Part shown: piece by piece, positions 29,067-32,430 of the stretch
How the letters are laid out: every line of letters begins with the position of its first letter
Position numbering within the stretch: position 1 is the first letter of the stretch
Source: Babylonia areolata
Taxonomy: Eukaryota; Mollusca; Gastropoda; Neogastropoda; Buccinidae
Reading direction: 5' to 3'
DNA: 64,000 bases
NCBI RefSeq assembly: GCF_041734735.1
Contig: NC_134878.1
Span: 50,286,504-50,350,503 of the forward strand
Notes under the pieces: model-generated
Seen by the model: only the letters and a program-made list of their open reading frames with translations
Told to the model about the DNA's origin: nothing
Database searches by the model: none
Translations under genes and position numbers: made by a program

Positions 29067-30589
29067 AACACAAGTATATGTGTTGTTATGATTATCTCTT
29101 GGAGACAGATGTATTCAATACTTAAAGATGACACCTAAAGATATTCCCTCTGTATACAAACGATTCACGTTACAAAAACTAGCATAATATACTCATGTCT
29201 GTCTGTGCGGCTTCAGTATGGCACAGTGTAAAAAACAACAACATAATGTTGGTAACAATTCACTTACGTGCGTGTGTGTGGCTTCAGCCAGGTTTATGTG
29301 TGTGTTGCTTCAGTCAGGTTTATGTCTGTGTGGCTTCTGTAAGGTTTCTGTGTGAGTGGCTTCAGTCAGGTGTATGTCTGTGTGGCTTCTGTAAGGTCTC
29401 TGTGTGTGTGGCTTCAGTCAGGTGTATGTCTGTGTGGCTTCAGTCAGGTTTCTGTGTGTGTGGCTTCAGTCAGGTGTATGTCTCTGTGTGGCTTCAGTCA
29501 GGTGTAAGTCTATGTGTGGCTTTAGTCAGGTGTATGTCTGTGTTACTTCAGTCAGGTTTCTGTGTGTGTGTCTTCAGTCAGGTTTATGTCTCTGTGTGGC
29601 TTCAGTCAGGTTTATGTCTCTGTGTGGCTTCAGTCAGGTTTATGTCTATGTGTGGCTTCAGTCAGGTGTATGTCTGTGTGGCTTCTGTAAGGTGTGGCTT
29701 CAGTCAGGTGTATGTCTGTGTGGCTTCTGTAAGGTTTATGTGTGTGTGGCTTCAGTCAGGTTTATGTCTCTGTGTGGCTTCAGTCAGGTTTATGTCTCTG
29801 TGTGGCTTCAGCCAGGTGTATGTCTGTGTGGCTTCTGTTTGTGTGGCTTCAGTCAGGTGTATGTCTGTGTGGCTTCAGTCAGGTGTATGTCTGTGTGGCT
29901 TCTGTAAGATTTCTGTGTGGCTTCTGTTTGTGTGGCTTCAGTCAGGTGTATGTCTGTGTGGCTTCAGTCAGGTGTATGTCTGTGTGGCTTCTGTAAGATT
30001 TCTGTGTGGCTTCTGTTTGTGTGGCTTCAGTCAGGTGTATGTCTGTGTGGCTTCTGTTTGTGTGGCTTCAGTCAGGTGTATGTCTGTGTGGCTTCAGTCA
30101 GGTGTATGTCTGTGTGGCTTCAGTCAGGTGTATGTGTGGCTTCTGTTTGTGTGGCTTCAGTCAAGTGTATGTCTGTGTGGCTTCTGTAAGGTTTCTGTGT
30201 GGCTTCTGTTTGTATGGCTTCAGTCAGGTGTATGTCTGTGTGGCTTCAGTCAGGTGTATGTCTCTGTGGCTTCAGTGCAGCACAGACAAGCCACCACTGC
30301 ACTATTGAAGGGAGGGTTTCTGGTTTCTTCCATCCACAGATCGACGGCACCTTCCGCATCAACACGCCATCAGTGCTGCTGGGGTACACCTACGACATCA
30401 GTCATCTGGGCGGTGGCGATGACGCAGACATGCCCATCGGAGACCGGGACAACGCCACCTACCTCAGTCTGTTCATCACCATCGAGCCTCCTCTCATTCA
30501 GCCTGAGCCTGTCCGAGAAAGGGTGAGGTGGACAGAGAATTTTACAGGGAAAGAGACTGTGTTCACTGAATTGTTATTCTTGTTATTTT

Positions 30590-30624
<35 letters not shown>

Positions 30625-31626
30625 TGCTGATTGCAGTTCCAGTTTTCTGTTTCAAGTTTCTCAAAGATGTGTCACTGCTTACAGACTAATCCATATGCAC
30701 TACACCACATCTGCCAGCTCAGATCCCTGACCAGCAGCATGACCTGTTGCGCTTAGTCTGGCCTTGAGCGCATGCATGATATACTTGTGCACCTATCAGA
30801 GTTGATTTTTTTTTCTACAAATTTTTTTTCCAAAGGACAACCCTTTCGTTGCCGTGGGGTCTTCATCAGTGTGCCAAGTGCTGTGCTGCACACAGGGGTC
30901 CTCCAAATGACTAGACACTCTGTTTGATTTTGCTGTCAAACTTGGGAGAAAGGGGATAAACACTGTATGAACTGAATTATTAATATAATCACTCTATGCT
31001 ACAAATGTATTCACAAATCAGCCCCTTCCTATCTCTGTGGCTGCCTTCACCTCTACACTCCATCTCGCTCACTACGATCAGCTTCGGATTCACTCCACTT
31101 ACACATACCCAGATTCAAACTCTCGACTGTTGGCCACCGTTCTTTCTCTGTCTCTGGACCTTGCAGTTGGAATGAACATCCTCTTTCGCTTCAGCAAGTC
31201 TCTACACTCAGCTCTTTCAAGTCTGGCCTTAAAACCCACCTCTTCCCAAAATAGCCTCCCTTCCCTGCCTCTTCCTTGTCTTTAGTTTCTCCAGTTTTAG
31301 AGTTATGCGTGCGTGAGAATGACTGGTGTGAAAGCGCTTAGATTTGTCTATGCACAAGATTCAGCGCTATATAAGTACCATTATTATTATTATTATTTCT
31401 GTTATTATTGTTATTATTCTGCTCACAGTTTGACACAAACGAGGATGAGAAGCTGATGCAGTATGCAGAGCGCTGGCAGGCAGAGCTGCAGGGCATGCAT
31501 CCCAAGCGGCACTACAAGACCTCCGTCATTGACGTCAACGGCAAGAATGTCTTCCTCACTCGCTACTTCAAGGCCCTCAAACCGCCCTCAGAGATCAGCG
31601 AGAAAGGAACAGAGACTCTGCAGGCT
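1017..31626 (+). CDS. CC2D2A: CC2D2A gene, 18 internal exons, partial at both ends
   Basis: This is a spliced gene for coiled-coil and C2 domain-containing protein 2A. In animals this protein sits at the ciliary transition zone in the MKS/B9 module, helps gate ciliary membrane proteins, and is mutated in human Joubert and Meckel syndromes (family knowledge). Eighteen exons, 2,238 nt and 746 codons, join with consistent phases and no internal stop. Anchors matching remembered human CC2D2A include [33 protein letters not shown]-type, [39 protein letters not shown] and [17 protein letters not shown] basic, low-complexity stretch comes first, then the conserved middle region. The C2 domain is carried by roughly exons 12-16. 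The N-terminal exons precede the window. The C-terminal exons, expected after exon 18, are not found before the gap. Introns range from about 0.45 to 4.3 kb and are full of repeats. Confidence 0.95.
1206..1785 (-). repeat. SINE-B, old diverged copy
   Basis: The reversed SINE-B signature is present in two blocks: a tail and 3' part (ATTTCTCTGAGCAAAATTCAGGC, split over about 1250-1335) and the central and head part (AATTATGCCAGGGTCAAGCC, GACCACCACTCAAGC, about 1550-1780). T-rich and GT-rich sequence separates the blocks. It is diverged compared with the copies at 7597 and 22574. Confidence 0.75.
1790..2560. repeat. CA/TG-rich low-complexity tract and unassigned flank
   Basis: Positions 1870-2305 are dominated by (CA)n, (TG)n, (TA)n and mixed ACAT/ATGC runs. 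Open frames here read as His/Thr/Cys strings, which are composition artefacts. Nothing further was recognised in 2310-2560. Confidence 0.8.
2570..3342 (+). mobile_element. CR1/L2-clade LINE, 5'-truncated 3' end
   Basis: A short decayed reading frame gives the typical end of a CR1/L2 ORF2: [15 protein letters not shown], then [22 protein letters not shown]-like residues and a stop near 2788. A 3' tail follows, with TAAAGCGCTTAGAGCTTG and a (TTA)n run at 3325-3342, which is the usual microsatellite end of such LINEs. It lies in the intron between exons 1 and 2. Confidence 0.75.
3630..3986 (-). mobile_element. SINE-A, full length, with 14-bp target duplication
   Basis: A tRNA-derived SINE of about 355 bp. 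On the minus strand it starts GACGGGCGCAATAGCCGAG (A-box region), has a B box GGTTCGAATC, a roughly 270-bp body and a (GAA)n tail. The perfect direct repeat AAAAGAATAGTTCT at 3616-3629 and 3987-4000 is its target-site duplication, so the insertion is fairly young. Confidence 0.95.
4159..4291 (+). CDS. CC2D2A: CC2D2A exon 2 of window
   Basis: 133 nt, phase 0 to 1. It encodes [19 protein letters not shown], then [18 protein letters not shown] and RRRPG. The acceptor is ATCTACAG and the donor GTAAGT. It is acidic and probably helical. Confidence 0.93.
4480..4645. repeat. (GT)n microsatellite
   Basis: Interrupted TG repeats with short GCATGC segments, in the intron between exons 2 and 3. Confidence 0.9.
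4747..4813 (+). CDS. CC2D2A: CC2D2A exon 3 of window
   Basis: 67 nt, phase 1 to 2. It encodes [23 protein letters not shown]. The acceptor is TGTTCCAG and the donor GTCAGC. The GEP-LYPEL wording continues the RRRPG end of the previous exon. Confidence 0.92.
4835..5345 (+). repeat. Interspersed repeat R1, copy 1
   Basis: About 510 bp, near-identical in most of its length to 17873-18445. It opens GACTCACTTGTG and has the reverse complement CACAAGTGAGTC near the other end, followed by CTTGAAGGCCTTGCC in both copies. It has a (TG)n insert near the left end and no coding capacity. It may be a non-autonomous DNA element; the inverted motif is the only structural hint. Confidence 0.8.
5495..5790. 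repeat. Degenerate minisatellite, units of about 33-50 bp
   Basis: Repeats of GTGTTTTCAAGCATATGCCTC-type sequence, AAATAATAATCT (written in two parts) recur about seven times. It lies about 125 bp before the exon 4 acceptor. Confidence 0.8.
5916..6008 (+). CDS. CC2D2A: CC2D2A exon 4 of window
   Basis: 93 nt, phase 2 to 2. It encodes [20 protein letters not shown] and [12 protein letters not shown]. The acceptor is CATTCCCAG and the donor GTGTGT. NKEVSRT is shared with the human protein. Confidence 0.95.
6075..6840 (-). mobile_element. SINE-C, old copy split by SINE-A
   Basis: On the minus strand a head/central part (6724-6840: CGCAAAGTGCATGATGCA, GACCTTAGTTTATCTCGTC) continues across the SINE-A insertion into the central module (6285-6337: GGAATTTTGCCAGGGACAAC-type) and a 3' tail (6075-6250). 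The tail matches 43430-43640 in reverse (CAGCTGTCAGTCGGCTCTAC, GTTTGTAAAGCACTTAGAA-type). Confidence 0.75.
6338..6723 (+). mobile_element. SINE-A inserted in SINE-C
   Basis: It begins GACGGGTGCAATAGCCGAG and ends in (GAA)n. The 10-bp direct repeat GTTGGCATGT at 6328-6337 and 6724-6733 is the target duplication. Its target is the central module of an older SINE-C. Confidence 0.95.
6845..7009. other. Unassigned intron sequence
   Basis: T-rich, with a GTT run near 6900. Nothing recognised. Confidence 0.5.
7010..7380. repeat. Minisatellite of about 70 bp, five copies
   Basis: GGATACATTACAGACTGAC, GTATGTAGTAGTTG and ATCTAGTGGCTGATTG recur at about 70-bp spacing. The last unit runs to within about 27 bp of the exon 5 acceptor. 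Confidence 0.85.
7408..7492 (+). CDS. CC2D2A: CC2D2A exon 5 of window
   Basis: 85 nt, phase 2 to 0. It encodes [19 protein letters not shown] then [10 protein letters not shown], a strong match to the human FRVHFGQIFNLQIVNWPES block. The acceptor is TATTTCAG and the donor GTAAGA. Confidence 0.97.
7597..8007 (-). mobile_element. SINE-B, full length
   Basis: On the minus strand: tRNA-like head GTGATGGCCTAGAGGTAACG, B box GGTTCGAATCA, central module AAGGGTTGTTCC and AAATCCACTTCGATAGG, then GGTGGCGCTGTAG, AATTTCACACAGAGAAATCTG and an AAATAC-type tail. Its length is about 410 bp. Confidence 0.93.
8010..8540. repeat. Degenerate minisatellite, about 48-bp units
   Basis: TGGTTGTCACTGATATGTGA and TTCTGTGATATGTATGTG recur about eleven times with many changes. 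Frames open on both strands are artefacts of the repeat. Confidence 0.85.
8545..8964. repeat. Intron sequence with (GAT)n tract
   Basis: 8800-8925 is GAT/AAT-rich and reads as poly-Asp/Asn on one strand and poly-Ile on the other. The rest was not recognised. Confidence 0.8.
8969..11084 (-). mobile_element. Kolobok-like DNA transposon remnant flanked by TTAA
   Basis: A 2,116-bp element between TTAA at 8965-8968 and TTAA at 11085-11088. Imperfect terminal inverted repeats: GGCATAGTTCTACCA on the left, and GGGAAGGTTCTACCA as the reverse complement of the right end, both followed by AAAACGC. A TTAA duplication with G-rich ends is the hallmark of Kolobok (piggyBac shares the TTAA). A decayed minus-strand transposase lies inside. 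It sits in the 4.3-kb intron between exons 5 and 6. Confidence 0.75.
10116..10574 (-). pseudogene. Transposase N-terminal part, Mutator-like/Kolobok type
   Basis: A 152-codon frame starting [20 protein letters not shown], with a basic start and an acidic Ser-rich linker. Then comes [14 protein letters not shown] and two Cys pairs (CPDC, CGCKNK), as in the pre-catalytic domain of GYRxxD-type Mutator-like transposases. Below the stop, at about 9,700-10,110 on the same strand, further pieces read [20 protein letters not shown] and CCGHVQKRMGR in a frame broken by several stops. The DGDS is a likely catalytic remnant. The element is therefore dead and internally shortened. The family name is from memory of the motif. 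Confidence 0.65.
11200..11790. repeat. Degenerate minisatellite, about 60-75-bp units
   Basis: Units with GATTATGTTCAACAAAGTC, TTTCAGATGGTGATG and GAATAATGATTAACATG recur about nine times. The array ends within about 20 bp of the exon 6 acceptor. Confidence 0.85.
11808..11961 (+). CDS. CC2D2A: CC2D2A exon 6 of window
   Basis: 154 nt, phase 0 to 1. It encodes [20 protein letters not shown], then [20 protein letters not shown] and VGSG. The acceptor is TCATGCAG and the donor GTAGGT. It matches the human LLAEV..IP and HEGVGSG blocks. Confidence 0.97.
11965..12100. repeat. (GT)n microsatellite
   Basis: TG repeats with CTGTGT and GAGTGAGTG interruptions directly after exon 6. Confidence 0.9.
12105..12554. 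other. Unassigned intron sequence
   Basis: AT-rich, complex sequence without a recognised repeat, exon or RNA. Confidence 0.5.
12555..13230 (-). mobile_element. SINE-E, diverged copy split by SINE-A
   Basis: On the minus strand the head (13140-13230: GGTACTGGACTTCTGATCC, then AGTGGTCAC) resembles the head of the + strand copy at 18475. The body continues through 13000-13130, is interrupted by SINE-A, and resumes at 12555-12599. The two halves carry the same junction sequence, GACAGCCATCAG. Confidence 0.75.
12600..12987 (+). mobile_element. SINE-A inserted in SINE-E
   Basis: GACGGGCGCAATAGCCGAG start, B box GGTTCGAATCA and (GAA)n tail. The perfect direct repeat GACAGCCATCAG at 12588-12599 and 12988-12999 is the target duplication. 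Confidence 0.95.
13255..13429. repeat. Minisatellite, left part (about 61-bp units)
   Basis: Units with GTGTGTTGTGCTGTGCAG, GTGAACCAAAGAGTAACAC and AAATGTATGTATAGA. It continues at 14250 after the pogo-like insertion. The piece GTTGTGCTGTGCAG equals the acceptor of exon 7. Confidence 0.85.
13430..14247 (-). mobile_element. Pogo-like non-autonomous element with TA duplication
   Basis: 818 bp between TA at 13428-13429 and TA at 14248-14249. Inverted ends: CCATAAAGTTCAGTCTA on the left and CCGTAAAGTTCGGTCTA as the reverse complement of the right. Internal ATAAGCCGCAC motifs lie near both ends. It encodes one short minus-strand frame, described separately. TA duplication plus the [10 protein letters not shown] motif points to Tc1/mariner-pogo. 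Confidence 0.75.
13722..13961 (-). CDS. Truncated pogo-like transposase frame, 79 residues
   Basis: It starts [20 protein letters not shown], like the first helix of pogo/CENP-B type DNA-binding domains. It then runs through a Ser/Glu-rich acidic stretch and ends [12 protein letters not shown], like an acidic transposase C-terminus. The DDE catalytic core is absent, so this is an internally deleted frame that cannot catalyse transposition. Whether the short protein is made is unknown. Confidence 0.5.
   Translation of the reverse strand: MPKTRRNAYDAAFKLKAIDLADDSASDESAATSTLCSCSSSESEAEASDKMVEGAVLVLFNSDTEDEDFRGFSEQDDIE
14250..14535. repeat. Minisatellite, right part, directly before exon 7
   Basis: About four 61-bp units with GTTCAGTTGTGCAGGTGAAC, CAAAGAGTAACACAC and ATGGCAAATGTAAGTATAG. 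Each unit carries a TTGTGCAG|GTGAA acceptor-like core. The true exon 7 acceptor, GTTGTGCTGTGCAG, is the end of the last unit. Confidence 0.9.
14555..14702 (+). CDS. CC2D2A: CC2D2A exon 7 of window
   Basis: 148 nt, phase 1 to 2. It encodes [20 protein letters not shown], then [19 protein letters not shown]. It matches the human LTLMTSGK.SHSVAWAI block. The acceptor is GCTGTGCAG and the donor GTCAGT. Minisatellites sit on both sides. Confidence 0.97.
14710..16160. repeat. 60-bp minisatellite, about 24 copies
   Basis: Unit parts: CATGTCATGTTACACCTGTA, TAACCTTTACTACCATTTAG and ACGTCATTTGTAACATTGTA. The period is exactly 60 bp, so one frame stays open for 324 codons (15133-16107) as a repeated [20 protein letters not shown] (20-residue unit). 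The first unit overlaps the exon 7 donor region. The distal end carries GTCAGTGTCTGTCAC (16146-16160), a near copy of the donor GTCAGTGTCTCTCAC at 14703-14717. Confidence 0.95.
16161..16397. other. Unassigned intron sequence
   Basis: Complex sequence before exon 8; nothing recognised apart from the acceptor. Confidence 0.5.
16398..16536 (+). CDS. CC2D2A: CC2D2A exon 8 of window
   Basis: 139 nt, phase 2 to 0. It encodes [20 protein letters not shown], then [20 protein letters not shown]. It matches the human IGTSGLTDMKKLAKW and SKLDPNDPNNA blocks. The acceptor is TGCTTTAG and the donor GTAGGT. Confidence 0.97.
16630..17003 (+). mobile_element. Two SINE-B pieces
   Basis: 16630-16690 is a 3' end piece (GATTTCACACAGAGAAATC). 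16733-17003 is a 5'-truncated copy running from GATGAGACGATAAACTGAGG to the AAATACAAATAC tail. The purely repetitive CACTG/CACTAC run at 17003-17095 follows. Confidence 0.85.
17003..17095. repeat. (CACTAC/CACTG)n microsatellite
   Basis: It grows directly out of the SINE-B tail and reads CACTACACTACACTAC. Confidence 0.9.
17100..17599. repeat. Intron sequence with (TA)n-(GA)n-(TA)n block
   Basis: 17430-17545 holds (TA)n, then (GA)n, then (TA)n. The two TA tracts could pair with each other. Nothing else was recognised. Confidence 0.8.
17600..17800 (+). CDS. CC2D2A: CC2D2A exon 9 of window
   Basis: 201 nt, phase 0 to 0. It encodes [20 protein letters not shown], then [19 protein letters not shown] and [14 protein letters not shown]. 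It matches the human SGESYVPDFFRLEQLQQEF and PEFRN blocks. The acceptor is ATGTTGCAG and the donor GTACGA. Confidence 0.97.
17873..18445 (+). repeat. Interspersed repeat R1, copy 2
   Basis: Same element as 4835-5345, with an extra insert of about 80 bp containing a poly-T run near 18320-18405. It keeps GACTCACTTGTG at the left and CACAAGTGAG at the right. Confidence 0.85.
18475..18770 (+). mobile_element. SINE-E, + strand copy
   Basis: tRNA-Leu-like head: GGCGTTGGACTTCCGATCC, AGTGTTCACCAGTGATCAGG and B-box-like GGTTTGAGGCCCC. The body has TTTACTCTGATTTTCCTC. A head-only piece is at 23944 and reversed copies are at 12555 and 22385. Confidence 0.8.
18811..19216 (+). mobile_element. SINE-B, full length
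   Basis: Head GGCCTAGAGGTAATGCGTCC, B-box region GGTTTGAATCACGG, central module with AAGGGTTGTTCCTGGC, and tail AATACAATTACAAATAC. Confidence 0.93.
19397..19489 (+). CDS. CC2D2A: CC2D2A exon 10 of window
   Basis: 93 nt, phase 0 to 0. It encodes [20 protein letters not shown] and [11 protein letters not shown], a charged helix that is probably coiled coil. The acceptor is TCAAACAG and the donor GTTGGT. Confidence 0.95.
19498..19710. repeat. (GA)n, (TA)n and (TC)n low complexity
   Basis: Short microsatellites directly after exon 10. Confidence 0.85.
19935..20305 (+). mobile_element. CR1/L2-clade LINE 3' end
   Basis: A decayed frame reads TCAAATCTAATCTTAAAAC as the FKSNLKT-type C-terminus, followed by the LINE tail GTGCTATATAAATGC and (ATT)n at 20278-20300. 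SINE-A has inserted into the tail. Confidence 0.65.
20306..20670 (+). mobile_element. SINE-A, full length
   Basis: GACGGGCGCAATAGCCAAG start, B box GGTTCGAATCA and (GAA)n tail. It is inserted at the microsatellite tail of a LINE. Confidence 0.95.
20671..21614. other. Unassigned intron sequence
   Basis: T-rich with A/T homopolymers and a poly-G run near 21160-21180. No exon or known repeat was seen until the exon 11 acceptor. Confidence 0.5.
21615..21706 (+). CDS. CC2D2A: CC2D2A exon 11 of window
   Basis: 92 nt, phase 0 to 2. It encodes [20 protein letters not shown] then [10 protein letters not shown]. It matches the human VRESVINRFLIAKH and VEEEVPNIS blocks. The acceptor is TTCCACAG and the donor GTGAGT. 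Confidence 0.97.
21720..22170. repeat. (GT)n, TTTA-rich and (CA)n tracts
   Basis: TG repeats, a TTTATTTA-rich stretch, then GCACGCACAT and (CA)n. Neighbouring long TG (21895-21928) and CA (22080-22160) tracts could form an imperfect hairpin. Confidence 0.9.
22214..22381 (+). CDS. CC2D2A: CC2D2A exon 12 of window
   Basis: 168 nt, phase 2 to 2. It encodes [20 protein letters not shown], then [20 protein letters not shown] and [12 protein letters not shown]. The VRLLVNI..STNIPVR part begins the C2 domain. It matches the human RPLRPRRK..KKVTAQ and LLVNIVRAYDIPVRKP blocks. The acceptor is ACCCACAG and the donor GTAGAG. Confidence 0.97.
22385..23060 (-). mobile_element. SINE-E split by SINE-B
   Basis: On the minus strand the head (22985-23055: CTTCCAGTCCAGTGTTCATC) and body (22385-22573) flank a complete SINE-B in the opposite orientation. 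The arrangement parallels the SINE-E/SINE-A nest at 12555. Confidence 0.7.
22574..22980 (+). mobile_element. SINE-B inserted in SINE-E
   Basis: Head GATGGCCTAGAGGTAACGCG, B box GGTTCGAATCACGG, full body and AAATACAGATACAAATAC tail. Confidence 0.93.
23061..23547. other. Unassigned intron sequence
   Basis: Complex, AT-leaning sequence; no exon or repeat recognised. Confidence 0.5.
23548..23908 (-). mobile_element. SINE-A, full length, with target duplication
   Basis: (TTC)n at left, tRNA head ending in ACCCGTC at right. The direct repeats ACACTGACGATC at 23536-23547 and ACACTGACAATC at 23909-23920 differ at one base. Confidence 0.95.
23944..24035 (+). mobile_element. SINE-E head fragment
   Basis: GGTGTTGGACTTGTGATG, GTTCACCAGTGATCAGGGTT and CAAGGCCCTGTTTCAGCATG match the head of the 18475 copy. 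Confidence 0.75.
24036..24560 (-). mobile_element. Non-LTR retrotransposon C-terminal fragment
   Basis: On the minus strand a short frame reads [19 protein letters not shown], then [17 protein letters not shown]. This is the Cys-rich C-terminal end (RISAH.L.IE.GRY and C..C....EDE.H) common in non-LTR reverse transcriptases. The 3' end is marked by (AGAAT)n at 24036-24060. It is 5'-truncated and decayed. Confidence 0.75.
24561..24951. other. Unassigned AT-rich intron sequence
   Basis: A-rich and T-rich; no recognised feature until the acceptor TGTGTTTCAG. Confidence 0.5.
24952..25021 (+). CDS. CC2D2A: CC2D2A exon 13 of window
   Basis: 70 nt, phase 2 to 0. It encodes [20 protein letters not shown] then ITGE. 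It corresponds to the poorly conserved linker inside the C2 domain of the human protein. The acceptor is GTTTCAG and the donor GTAGGG. Phase fit is the main support. Confidence 0.8.
25022..25364. other. Intron sequence with short CACAG/CAGCA repeats
   Basis: 25085-25200 has ACAGCACAGCACAGC runs. Nothing else was recognised. Confidence 0.6.
25365..25590. repeat. 28-bp minisatellite, about eight copies
   Basis: Unit parts CTTTGGGTCTGTCTCC and CCAGTCTCTTAC. Because 28 is not divisible by 3, all three frames are open and give the same peptide phrases in rotation. Each unit holds a strong acceptor-like TCTCCCCAG. Confidence 0.9.
25705..26032 (+). mobile_element. SINE-A, older copy
   Basis: CACAATAGCTGAGTGGTG, B box GGTTCGAATC and the usual body, with more substitutions than the other copies and no (GAA)n tail. 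Confidence 0.85.
26060..26230 (+). mobile_element. SINE-C 3' tail fragment
   Basis: GATGAGTGCCCAGGTAGGC, TTTGTAAAGCGCTTAGAGC and GGATAGGTGCTGTATGATT, then (CATT)n. It matches the 43430-43640 tail. Confidence 0.7.
26424..26533 (+). CDS. CC2D2A: CC2D2A exon 14 of window
   Basis: 110 nt, phase 0 to 2. It encodes [20 protein letters not shown] then [16 protein letters not shown], the core of the C2 domain. It matches the human RPFVEVSFQRT and EGPNPSWNEELELPF blocks. The acceptor is TCACTGCAG and the donor GTAAGA. Confidence 0.98.
26800..26940. repeat. Tandem duplication of about 68 bp
   Basis: GATGATGATTATGCTCATC, AGTGATGGGCTGTTGTCTG and AGATAATCTTGAAATTGAGG occur twice in a row. Confidence 0.9.
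27208..27475. repeat. 48-bp minisatellite, five copies
   Basis: Unit parts TTACTGTTTGTTCTGTGTTC, ATTCTGTAACCAGTC and ATTATCAGAGATC, with a shortened copy and a diverged last copy that ends 17 bp before the exon 15 acceptor. Confidence 0.93.
27493..27589 (+). CDS. CC2D2A: CC2D2A exon 15 of window
   Basis: 97 nt, phase 2 to 0. It encodes [20 protein letters not shown] then [12 protein letters not shown]. It matches the human APNGDYSTASLQSVKD and INIFDEV..DVLED blocks. The acceptor is TTTCCCCAG and the donor GTAAGT. Confidence 0.98.
27590..28356. other. Unassigned intron sequence
   Basis: Long poly-T at 27768-27790 and a poly-A run near 28160. No repeat family or exon was recognised. Confidence 0.5.
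28357..28455 (+). CDS. CC2D2A: CC2D2A exon 16 of window
   Basis: 99 nt, phase 0 to 0. It encodes [20 protein letters not shown] then [13 protein letters not shown]. It matches the human DDRERG..HTRIERHWLG and MPFSTIYF blocks. The acceptor is TATAATCAG and the donor GTAAGA. Confidence 0.98.
28456..28955. other. Unassigned intron sequence
   Basis: Complex sequence without a recognised repeat or exon. Confidence 0.5.
28956..29065. repeat. (GT)n microsatellite
   Basis: Long TG runs with few interruptions. Confidence 0.9.
29275..30275. repeat. Array of about 26-bp units, some 37 copies, before exon 17
   Basis: The unit is GTGTGGCTTCAGTCAG plus GTGTATGTCT, with variants (GCTTCTGTAAGG, shorter and longer spacers). 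It reads as open Cys/Val-rich frames in several phases because unit length varies. Each unit holds an acceptor-like GGCTTCAG followed five bases later by a donor-like GTGTATGT. The array ends about 65 bp before the exon 17 acceptor. Confidence 0.93.
30340..30522 (+). CDS. CC2D2A: CC2D2A exon 17 of window
   Basis: 183 nt, phase 0 to 0. It encodes [20 protein letters not shown], then [20 protein letters not shown] and VRER. It matches the human IDGTFKIDIPPVLLGY and [20 protein letters not shown] blocks. The acceptor is CATCCACAG and the donor GTGAGG. Confidence 0.98.
30575..30625. repeat. (AGT)n microsatellite
   Basis: TAGTAGTAGTAG run directly after exon 17. Confidence 0.9.
30648..30960 (-). 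mobile_element. SINE-D, diverged copy
   Basis: On the minus strand the shared central module comes first (30800-30925: CACACAGGGGTCC reversed, AAAGGACAACCCTTTCG reversed). A tail of its own follows (30655-30790: CACTACACCACATCTGCCAG, CCCTGACCAGCAGCATGACC). The tail matches 47650-47790, where it ends in (CAGTAT)n. Confidence 0.7.
31010..31400 (+). mobile_element. CR1/L2-clade LINE 3' end
   Basis: One frame reads [20 protein letters not shown] then [17 protein letters not shown] and a stop near 31256, the hallmark C-terminus of CR1/L2-type ORF2. A short 3'UTR follows (AAGCGCTTAGATTTGTC, CAGCGCTATATAAGTACC), then (ATT)n. It is strongly 5'-truncated. Confidence 0.85.
31429..31626 (+). CDS. CC2D2A: CC2D2A exon 18 of window (last seen)
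   Basis: 198 nt, phase 0 to 0. It encodes [20 protein letters not shown], then [20 protein letters not shown] and ALKPPSEI. It matches the human EDEKLLQATEKFQ and [20 protein letters not shown] blocks. The acceptor is GCTCACAG and the donor GTGAGT. In human the protein continues for some 300 residues; those exons were not found before the gap. Confidence 0.98.
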
Positions 31627-31665
31627 GTGAGTGTGTGTTTGTGTGTGTGTAAGTGTGTGTGTGTT

Positions 31666-31698
<33 letters not shown>

Positions 31699-31729
31699 GT
31701 GTTTGTGTGTGAGTGTGTAAGTGTGTGTG

Positions 31730-31779
<50 letters not shown>

Positions 31780-31925
31780 CGTGGTCGTGTCTTTTTTGTG
31801 AGCATGACGTGCAGGAAATAAGTATTGCTGTTCACAAGCACACATGCTTTCACTGGAATGCTCACAAACACACATATACACAAACACACACACACATGCA
31901 CGTACATGCATTCACACACATATAT

Positions 31926-31966
<41 letters not shown>

Positions 31967-31970
31967 AGCT
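31627..31970. repeat. (GT)n then (CA)n tracts
   Basis: TG repeats with TTTGTG interruptions at 31630-31780 and CA repeats at 31865-31965. The two are complementary and could pair. Confidence 0.9.
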
Positions 31971-32188
31971 ACCATTGCTCCTCTCTAAATGAATCAAGGG
32001 TGAAATTCAAGATTCAGTTAACTAGTGTACAAAGTGTATTCAGTAAGAAAAGAAATGCTCAGAAATGTATGTGTTCAATTATGGTATTTAGTATCTTTTT
32101 TGTGTGTGTGAACTCTGTTTGTATCAACCAAAGGCCCAACACATTGGCTATTTTTTTTTAATTTGTTTTATGCAGTCGCACATACACA

Positions 32189-32244
<56 letters not shown>

Positions 32245-32430
32245 GTGTCAAGGAGTTAGTGATGTGAAATTATTCTTGTCTGAATTTAAAGACAGACTTA
32301 TTTCTTCATACTGTTAAAGGGGTAGTAGTAGTGGTGGGGGTAGGGGTTGAGTAGGGGGTAGGTGTAGAAGGTGAAGAGGTAGAGTAGGATAACAGGCAGA
32401 GGATAGGTGCACAATCCACTCTCTCCTCGT
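31971..32430. other. Unassigned sequence with (TC)n
   Basis: (CT)n at 32185-32241, then a GGTAG-rich stretch at 32320-32400. No gene recognised. Confidence 0.6.

Noticed and set aside
29195-30526. 443-codon Cys/Val-rich open frame on the + strand
   Set aside because: It is a read-through of the 26-bp array. Its frame does not match exon 17 of CC2D2A where they overlap, and several other phases are equally open.
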